Part shown: in pieces, positions 15,169-18,830 of the stretch | Position numbering within the stretch: position 1 is the first letter of the stretch | How the letters are laid out: each line of letters begins with the position of its first letter | Assembly: GCA_000438295.1 (NCBI GenBank) | Contig: FR901030.1 | Location: 1 to 18,830, forward strand | Direction: 5' to 3' | DNA: 18,830 nucleotides | From: Clostridium sp. CAG:451 | GTDB lineage: Bacteria; Bacillota_I; Bacilli_A; RF39; UBA660 | The notes under the pieces: generated by a model | Seen by the model: the letters and a program-made list of their open reading frames with translations, nothing else | Databases searched by the model: none | What the model was told of the DNA's origin: nothing | Made by a program: the position numbers and the translations under genes

Positions 15169-15285
15169 TTAACAATGTTTTATGATATTTCCACCAAAAT
15201 AATAACCGATAAGATAACAAAATATGATGAAAAAGATAATTAGAACTATTTTAACAGCTTTTCTAAGATTTAGTCTAAAGGACAT
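15169..15285 (-). CDS. 38-residue hydrophobic peptide, possible immunity protein
   Basis: Last gene of the bacteriocin-type operon. It starts MSFRLNLRKAVKIVLIIFFI: a basic N-terminus, one transmembrane helix (about 11-30), then GGNIIKHC with a terminal cysteine. The ATG overlaps the preceding peptide gene by 16 nt and has a GAGGA site about 7 nt upstream. There is no double-glycine leader, so it is probably not exported by the C39 transporter. Small membrane peptides next to class II bacteriocin genes commonly give self-immunity, which is the leading guess. I know of no named family match. Without a transcript or a homologue it stays a predicted small protein. Confidence 0.6.
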   Translation of the reverse strand: MSFRLNLRKAVKIVLIIFFIIFCYLIGYYFGGNIIKHC

Positions 15286-15443
15286 ATTTTATCCTCACTG
15301 ATTCTTCTAATTGATGAACCTAAACTTTTTCCTGAATCAACTAATATGCTTATTAACTTATTTAACTGATTTAATATTGTACCACTTAAAGTGGTAGCTC
15401 CCCCTACTATTAATAGTAAATCTTTATCATTTATTTTTTTCAT
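15270..15443 (-). CDS. Double-glycine bacteriocin-like precursor 2
   Basis: A 57-residue peptide precursor. The leader MKKINDKDLLLIVGG ends in GG at 14-15, the cleavage signal for C39-peptidase exporters; the hydrophobic/charged spacing fits the double-glycine leader consensus. The predicted mature part, 42 residues, begins ATTLSGTILNQ, is amphipathic in its first half and contains GKSLG (G38-x3-G42) and SIRRI, then ends KICPLD with a single Cys54. A GAGGTG site precedes the ATG, which overlaps the stop of precursor 1 (TAATG). Its pairing with precursor 1 suggests a two-component (class IIb) bacteriocin. Activity is inference. Confidence 0.82.
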   Translation of the reverse strand: MKKINDKDLLLIVGGATTLSGTILNQLNKLISILVDSGKSLGSSIRRISEDKICPLD

Positions 15444-15589
15444 TAATTATTCACCTCACAGCCCTTTGGATTAGTATAGCCTTCAACTACTCCAACTAGA
15501 AAAGCTACTATAGCAGTAATTCCTACAAAAGCCCAAACTGAAAAACCACCTTTTATTCTTTTTAATTTTTCATCTTCTATTTTTTGCAT
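15443..15589 (-). CDS. Double-glycine bacteriocin-like precursor 1
   Basis: A 48-residue peptide precursor with leader MQKIEDEKLKRIKGG, a close match to the double-glycine consensus (hydrophobic at -4, -7 and -12, GG at -2/-1). The predicted mature peptide is 33 residues: an aromatic start FSVWAFVG, a hydrophobic helix with GVVEG (G33-x3-G37), and a polar end GYTNPKGCEVNN with a single Cys44. Two ATGs are adjacent; the second, at 15589, lies 5 nt from GGAGG while the first is only 2 nt away, so the second is chosen. Its ATG overlaps the stop of the accessory gene (ATGA). Bacteriocin identity is inference from leader, context and composition. Confidence 0.85.
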   Translation of the reverse strand: MQKIEDEKLKRIKGGFSVWAFVGITAIVAFLVGVVEGYTNPKGCEVNN

Positions 15590-15954
15590 CATAACCTCCA
15601 ACTCTTTATTAATACTTTTAATAATGATATTTTTTTAATAGGTATATAAATGTTACCCACTTTATTTTTAGAAAGTTTTTTATTAGTTGATAGTATTAGA
15701 TAAACTAAATCATCTTTTTCTATATTTTCTATTATTTTATAGATATGCTTACTCCCCTGATAGTAAAAAAATTTATTCTTTGTAATATTATCTAGTTGTT
15801 TCTTAGAAATAACAGTTTCTATTTCTTTATTATTTATGTTACAAGTGATTGCCTGATAATCAAAAATAGTTACCTTTTTCAAAAATAATATAGTAAATAT
15901 TATTATAATAAAGAAAATTATTGTTCCAATAGTTAATAAATTATTTTTCTTCAT
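15589..15954 (-). CDS. Small single-pass membrane protein, candidate export accessory factor
   Basis: About 121 residues: a short basic N-terminus, one transmembrane helix (about 6-26), and a roughly 90-residue beta-rich, Lys/Asn-rich outer domain ending GNIYIPIKKISLLKVLIKSW. This arrangement resembles a stripped-down HlyD-type adaptor, the usual partner of C39 exporters, which in lactic acid bacteria are near 400-470 residues; I see no coiled-coil hairpin. The role is inference. It could instead be an immunity protein. The frame opens at ATG 15966, but ATG 15954 has the better-placed GGATGGA site. It overlaps the exporter stop by about 14 nt and the first peptide gene by one base. Confidence 0.75.
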   Translation of the reverse strand: MKKNNLLTIGTIIFFIIIIFTILFLKKVTIFDYQAITCNINNKEIETVISKKQLDNITKNKFFYYQGSKHIYKIIENIEKDDLVYLILSTNKKLSKNKVGNIYIPIKKISLLKVLIKSWRL

Positions 15955-18028
15955 AAATTTTTCCATCCTTTAATACGTATTTCCTAGCAAATAAATCTTT
16001 GTTTTCTAAGCGATGGGAAATATATAAAATTGTCGCATCTTTATAATTATTAAATATGTTTATTAATAGTTGTCTTTCACTTTTTATGTCCATATTACTA
16101 AAGCATTCATCAAATAGATAAATTTTACTATCCCGATAAAGAGCTCTAGCACATGCTATTCGCATTTTCTCACCAGTACTAAGACTGTTTAACTCCATTT
16201 CGTTTATAGTATGGATATTTCTATCTTTACTAGCTAATACATTATTAAGACCAGTCACTTTTAAAATTTTATTAATACTATTCATATTTACTTTTCTTCC
16301 CATAGTTATATTTTCTAAAAGTGATTTAGCTTCTATTGATATATTACTAGTTACATAGGAAATATCATTTCTTAGATCTGCTAAGTTATAATGAGTAATA
16401 TCCACATTATTAATTTTTATCATGCTAAACTCTGGTTCTAAATATCTACCTAGTAATTTAAATAAAGTACTCTTTCCACTGCCAGACTTTCCATAGAAAA
16501 AGATATGTGATTTAAATGGAATAGTTAGATTTATATTTTTAAGTAGCTGCTTTAAACCATAAGAAAATGATAGATTATTAACAGCAATATTTAGTTCTTT
16601 TTCATATATATTAGGTGAATAATTTAATAATAGTTCCCTTTTAAGAAGAAAAAAATCATCTAGCCTGTCAACTGTTTCTTTATATTCTTTTTTTGCTAAT
16701 AATTGAACTATTAAAGTTTCTTCATTTTTCAAGGTTACCCCTATAAGACTCTCTAAGAATATAAAGGTAGAAAGATTATCTATTTTCTTAGCACTGATTA
16801 ATAAAACAGATAGAAGAAAAAACAAGGAAAAGTAATTAATATTTTCTATTAATAAAAATAAGTTTTTAGTCTTTTCCTTATACTTTTCTAAAGAACTAGT
16901 AGTTATAAAGTAATTAGTCATACTATTATTTAATTCTTTTGATTTACTCTTTTCATAGTGATATCCTTTTATCATTTCAAAAAAATGATACGTACTTGAT
17001 ACTAATAAGTTAAATTTATCACGTTGGTAATAATAGTTTTGTAAGTGTTTACCAAGTCTTTTCTTTTGAAAGATAACTAACAATAGAAAAAATATATTAC
17101 TAATTAATAAGAAGAGAAAAACTCTTAAAGATACTTTTAAGAAAATTAAATATAAAGCAAGTAGCAGTGGTAATACTCGTAAAACAACTAACTTTTCATC
17201 AATAAAAAAGTCACTTATAAATTGAACATCTTGAAATATAGAAAGTACTTTCTCATTTTCTGTTCGTTTTAAATTATTTATAGGAAGCGATAAAAACTTA
17301 TTTATTACTTTATTTGACAAAGTTTTAGAAATAGATAATTTTAATGCTAACTGATAACTAAATAATAAATAATCCGCGATTATTTTAAGAAAGGAGATTA
17401 AGACAAAAGGAATCATTAAAGTAAACATGTTTTGTAAGTTTTCTGGTATTAGTGCATAGTTTAGAAATATTTTTAATTGAAAAAAAGTAGCTAGTTCTAA
17501 TATAAGACTAATTAAGGAAATAGTTAGAAGAAAAGTAAAGTAACCTTTTTTAGTCTTTGCTTGGACTTTTAAGATATTTGTTACTACTTTATATTTTTCT
17601 ATTTTCTTTAAGAAGGCAGTTGGCTTAACAAAAAGATAATAGTTAGTACTTCTACTAACAAATTCTTCTATAGTTAAGTTATATTTTCCTTTAGCTGGAT
17701 CCATTATATATAACTTATTAGCACTAATTTTGTAGATTACTACATAATGATACTTATTTGCATTTTTATCTATTGTTAAATGAGCAATGCAAGGAAGAAT
17801 ATAGTTATTTTCTAAGTCTATCTTTCCTTCTAATGCCTCGCAATCAAATCCTAAGGATTCAAATACATTTTTAAGGCCAAATAAAGTTACACCTGTTCCA
17901 TCATATAAAGATGTATCTTTTAAATATTCACTTGTTGGATAAATATTATAATAAGATAATACACATTTAAGACAAGCTATACCACAGTCAGATTGACTCT
18001 CCTGCTTTATAAATAATACTTTTTTTAT
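15941..18028 (-). CDS. C39-peptidase ABC exporter for double-glycine peptides
   Basis: Bifunctional exporter that cuts the leader after GG and pumps the peptide out. From the preferred start the protein has 695 residues. The C39 domain has Gln9, catalytic Cys15 in QSDCGIAC, His94 in KYHYVV and Asp110 in DPAKG. Six membrane helices lie between about 160 and 430. The ABC domain has Walker A GKSGSGKST (513-521), signature LSTGE (616-620, variant of LSGGQ), Walker B IYLFDE (636-641) and H-loop His672. The Q-loop lacks its usual Gln (YVTSN where YVPQ is expected). The frame can open at TTG 18058 with a poor ribosome site; AUA at 18028 lies 7 nt after a perfect GGAGGTGAT and aligns with the family start. 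I prefer AUA, with moderate certainty. Confidence 0.93.
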   Translation of the reverse strand: MKKVLFIKQESQSDCGIACLKCVLSYYNIYPTSEYLKDTSLYDGTGVTLFGLKNVFESLGFDCEALEGKIDLENNYILPCIAHLTIDKNANKYHYVVIYKISANKLYIMDPAKGKYNLTIEEFVSRSTNYYLFVKPTAFLKKIEKYKVVTNILKVQAKTKKGYFTFLLTISLISLILELATFFQLKIFLNYALIPENLQNMFTLMIPFVLISFLKIIADYLLFSYQLALKLSISKTLSNKVINKFLSLPINNLKRTENEKVLSIFQDVQFISDFFIDEKLVVLRVLPLLLALYLIFLKVSLRVFLFLLISNIFFLLLVIFQKKRLGKHLQNYYYQRDKFNLLVSSTYHFFEMIKGYHYEKSKSKELNNSMTNYFITTSSLEKYKEKTKNLFLLIENINYFSLFFLLSVLLISAKKIDNLSTFIFLESLIGVTLKNEETLIVQLLAKKEYKETVDRLDDFFLLKRELLLNYSPNIYEKELNIAVNNLSFSYGLKQLLKNINLTIPFKSHIFFYGKSGSGKSTLFKLLGRYLEPEFSMIKINNVDITHYNLADLRNDISYVTSNISIEAKSLLENITMGRKVNMNSINKILKVTGLNNVLASKDRNIHTINEMELNSLSTGEKMRIACARALYRDSKIYLFDECFSNMDIKSERQLLINIFNNYKDATILYISHRLENKDLFARKYVLKDGKIYEEK

Positions 18029-18085
18029 TCTATCACCTCCTACAATTATGATAAACAATCAACTTATTTTTTTCCCCATCTAAGA

Positions 18086-18094
18086 ATAATATCA
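18086..18094 (-). promoter_or_regulatory. Candidate extended -10 promoter of the bacteriocin operon
   Basis: Minus strand TGATATTAT, a five-of-six -10 box with TGn extension and no clear -35 box. It would start transcription about 50 nt before the AUA start of the exporter. Confidence 0.45.
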
Positions 18095-18118
18095 GTTATT
18101 TTGACAAAAACACCAGTT
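18093..18118. repeat. CAGTT direct repeats, possible operator
   Basis: CAGTT occurs at 18093-18097 and 18114-18118, spaced 21 bp (two helix turns), between the two divergent genes, with a TTGACA motif between them. The repeats could be a regulator site, but they are short and could be chance in AT-rich DNA. Confidence 0.25.
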
Positions 18119-18128
18119 TTTTCCAATC

Positions 18129-18134
18129 TATACT
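18129..18134 (+). promoter_or_regulatory. Candidate -10 box of the regulator gene
   Basis: TATACT, five of six matches, about 24 nt before the ATG. The nearest good -35 (TTGACA at 18101-18106) is 22 nt upstream, too far for a standard promoter, so the gene may be weakly transcribed or activator-dependent. Confidence 0.4.
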
Positions 18135-18157
18135 AAAATATTAACAAGGTGGTAGAG

Positions 18158-18622
18158 ATGCATTATCAGAGAATTAGAGATTTAAGAGAAGATAATGATT
18201 TAACACAAAGAGAATTAGCTACTAAATTGGGTGTAAAGCGTTCTACTTATGCCATGTGGGAATTAGGTGACACTAACTTTCCAATCGAAAAGTTAGCTAT
18301 AGTTGCAGAAATATATAAAACAAATATTGAATACTTATTAGGATTAAGTTATGATAAAAGTCCTATGACATATGAAAAAGATATTGATTATAATTTCATT
18401 GCAAGTAATCTAAAGAAATCAAGACTACGTCTAAGGAAAACGCAAAAAGAATTTGCTAATACTTTAGGTGTATATCAATCAAGTTACTCTTATTATGAAG
18501 ATGGGCAAATAAGAATACCAACTGATAAACTTATTAAATTAGCAACTACTTATCATATTTCGATAAATAAACTTTGTGGTGGGACTATTAAAAAGAAAGA
18601 TCTTCATTATCTTTTCCAATAA
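18158..18622 (+). CDS. Regulator with two XRE-type helix-turn-helix domains
   Basis: A 154-residue cytoplasmic DNA-binding protein made of two Cro/CI-type HTH domains in tandem: residues about 4-62 (DLTQRELATKLGVKRSTYAMWE) and 83-140 (KTQKEFANTLGVYQSSYSYYED), joined by an acidic linker. There is no sensor or peptidase domain. It is divergent from the bacteriocin operon, with about 130 nt between the starts, and is the natural candidate to control that operon and itself. The frame opens at GTG 18149, but that codon is inside the ribosome site AAGGTGG; ATG 18158 lies 5 nt after it and is chosen. A housekeeping or stray regulator cannot be excluded. Confidence 0.87.
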   Translation: MHYQRIRDLREDNDLTQRELATKLGVKRSTYAMWELGDTNFPIEKLAIVAEIYKTNIEYLLGLSYDKSPMTYEKDIDYNFIASNLKKSRLRLRKTQKEFANTLGVYQSSYSYYEDGQIRIPTDKLIKLATTYHISINKLCGGTIKKKDLHYLFQ

Positions 18623-18655
18623 TCTCTAGAAATTTAATTTTTTTTCAAATAAATA

Positions 18656-18683
18656 TTGACATTGTAAAATATTTCTGTATAAT
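18656..18683 (+). promoter_or_regulatory. Promoter of tRNA-Gly
   Basis: TTGACA, 16 nt, TATAAT: both boxes perfect. Transcription would start near 18690, about 35 nt before the tRNA. The rest of 18623-18724 shows no gene and no convincing terminator for the regulator. Confidence 0.9.
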
Positions 18684-18724
18684 TAATATTGTTTTCTGAA
18701 AAAAAGGAAGGCGGTACTTATCTT

Positions 18725-18798
18725 GCGGATGTAGTTTAATGGCAGAACCTTAGCCTTCCAAGCTAACTACGGGAGTTCGATTCTCCTCATCCGCTCCA
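18725..18798 (+). tRNA. tRNA-Gly (anticodon UCC)
   Basis: Full cloverleaf: acceptor stem GCGGATG/CATCCGC, D stem GTTT/GAAC, anticodon stem TTAGC/GCTAA with loop CTTCCAA (anticodon TCC at 18757-18759), T stem GGGAG/CTCCT with loop TTCGATT, discriminator T and an encoded CCA (18796-18798). Reads GGA/GGG glycine codons. The last 32 nt of the window after it show no feature. Confidence 0.97.
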
Positions 18799-18830
18799 GA
18801 TTGATAGGAAGCTCGGAAATTAACTTCTGA

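Noticed and set aside
18149..18157. GTG at 18149 as the regulator start
   Set aside because: It is part of the AAGGTGG ribosome site of the ATG at 18158.
1..18830. Recoding of UGA as tryptophan (Mycoplasma-type code)
   Set aside because: UGA ends several frames at sensible positions and tryptophan is encoded by TGG throughout.
1..18830. CRISPR arrays, insertion sequences or phage attachment sites
   Set aside because: I found no regularly spaced repeats, transposase-like frames or terminal inverted repeats; the tRNA-Gly at the right edge has no repeated 3' end within the window.

Overview
The window is a very AT-rich stretch of a Firmicutes/Bacilli-type genome. Gene order supports this: a yqfC-yqfD pair, ybeY-dgkA-era-yqzL-recO, and infC-rpmI-rplT are all recognisable from Bacillus. 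UGA is used as a real stop (for example the A26 glutaminase-like amidotransferase gene, yqzL and the small accessory gene of the bacteriocin locus), so this is the standard bacterial code and not the Mycoplasma code. The best guess is an uncultured gut Bacilli lineage near Erysipelotrichia/RF39. That placement is inference from base composition and gene content.

Layout, read along the minus strand from right to left. (1) 18060-15169: a compact bacteriocin-type locus made of a C39-peptidase ABC exporter, a tiny single-pass membrane protein, two consecutive double-glycine-leader peptides and a 38-residue hydrophobic peptide. Consecutive genes overlap by 1 to about 26 nt. A divergent regulator with two helix-turn-helix domains lies upstream on the plus strand, followed by tRNA-Gly(UCC). 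The three small peptide genes are below usual ORF-calling length and are easily missed. (2) 15142-14837: rpsU with its own promoter and terminator. (3) 14809-12764: yqfC, yqfD and a VanZ-like gene, ending in a terminator. (4) 12743-5458: a long, tightly packed housekeeping operon: ybeY, dgkA, era, yqzL, recO, a PAP2-DgkA fusion, a LOG-family gene, glyQS, a class I amidotransferase, and two tandem paralogues of unknown function. (5) 5461-2018: a strong promoter and structured leader (candidate L20 leader), then infC, rpmI, rplT, rpsB and tsf. (6) 1987-95: typA with an extended -10 promoter and a terminator.

Three things stand out. First, the bacteriocin locus has two putative mature peptides, each with one GxxxG motif and a single cysteine near the C-terminus, and an unusually small accessory protein where an HlyD-like adaptor would be expected. 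Second, ribosomal proteins S2 and L20 both carry an extra C-terminal Rho-N/SAP-like module joined by a charged linker, and the two modules are nearly identical. Third, a single protein joins a PAP2 lipid phosphatase to a DgkA/undecaprenol-kinase domain although a separate dgkA lies 1.8 kb away. Two non-AUG starts are also supported by ribosome binding sites: AUU for infC and, less certainly, AUA for the exporter.
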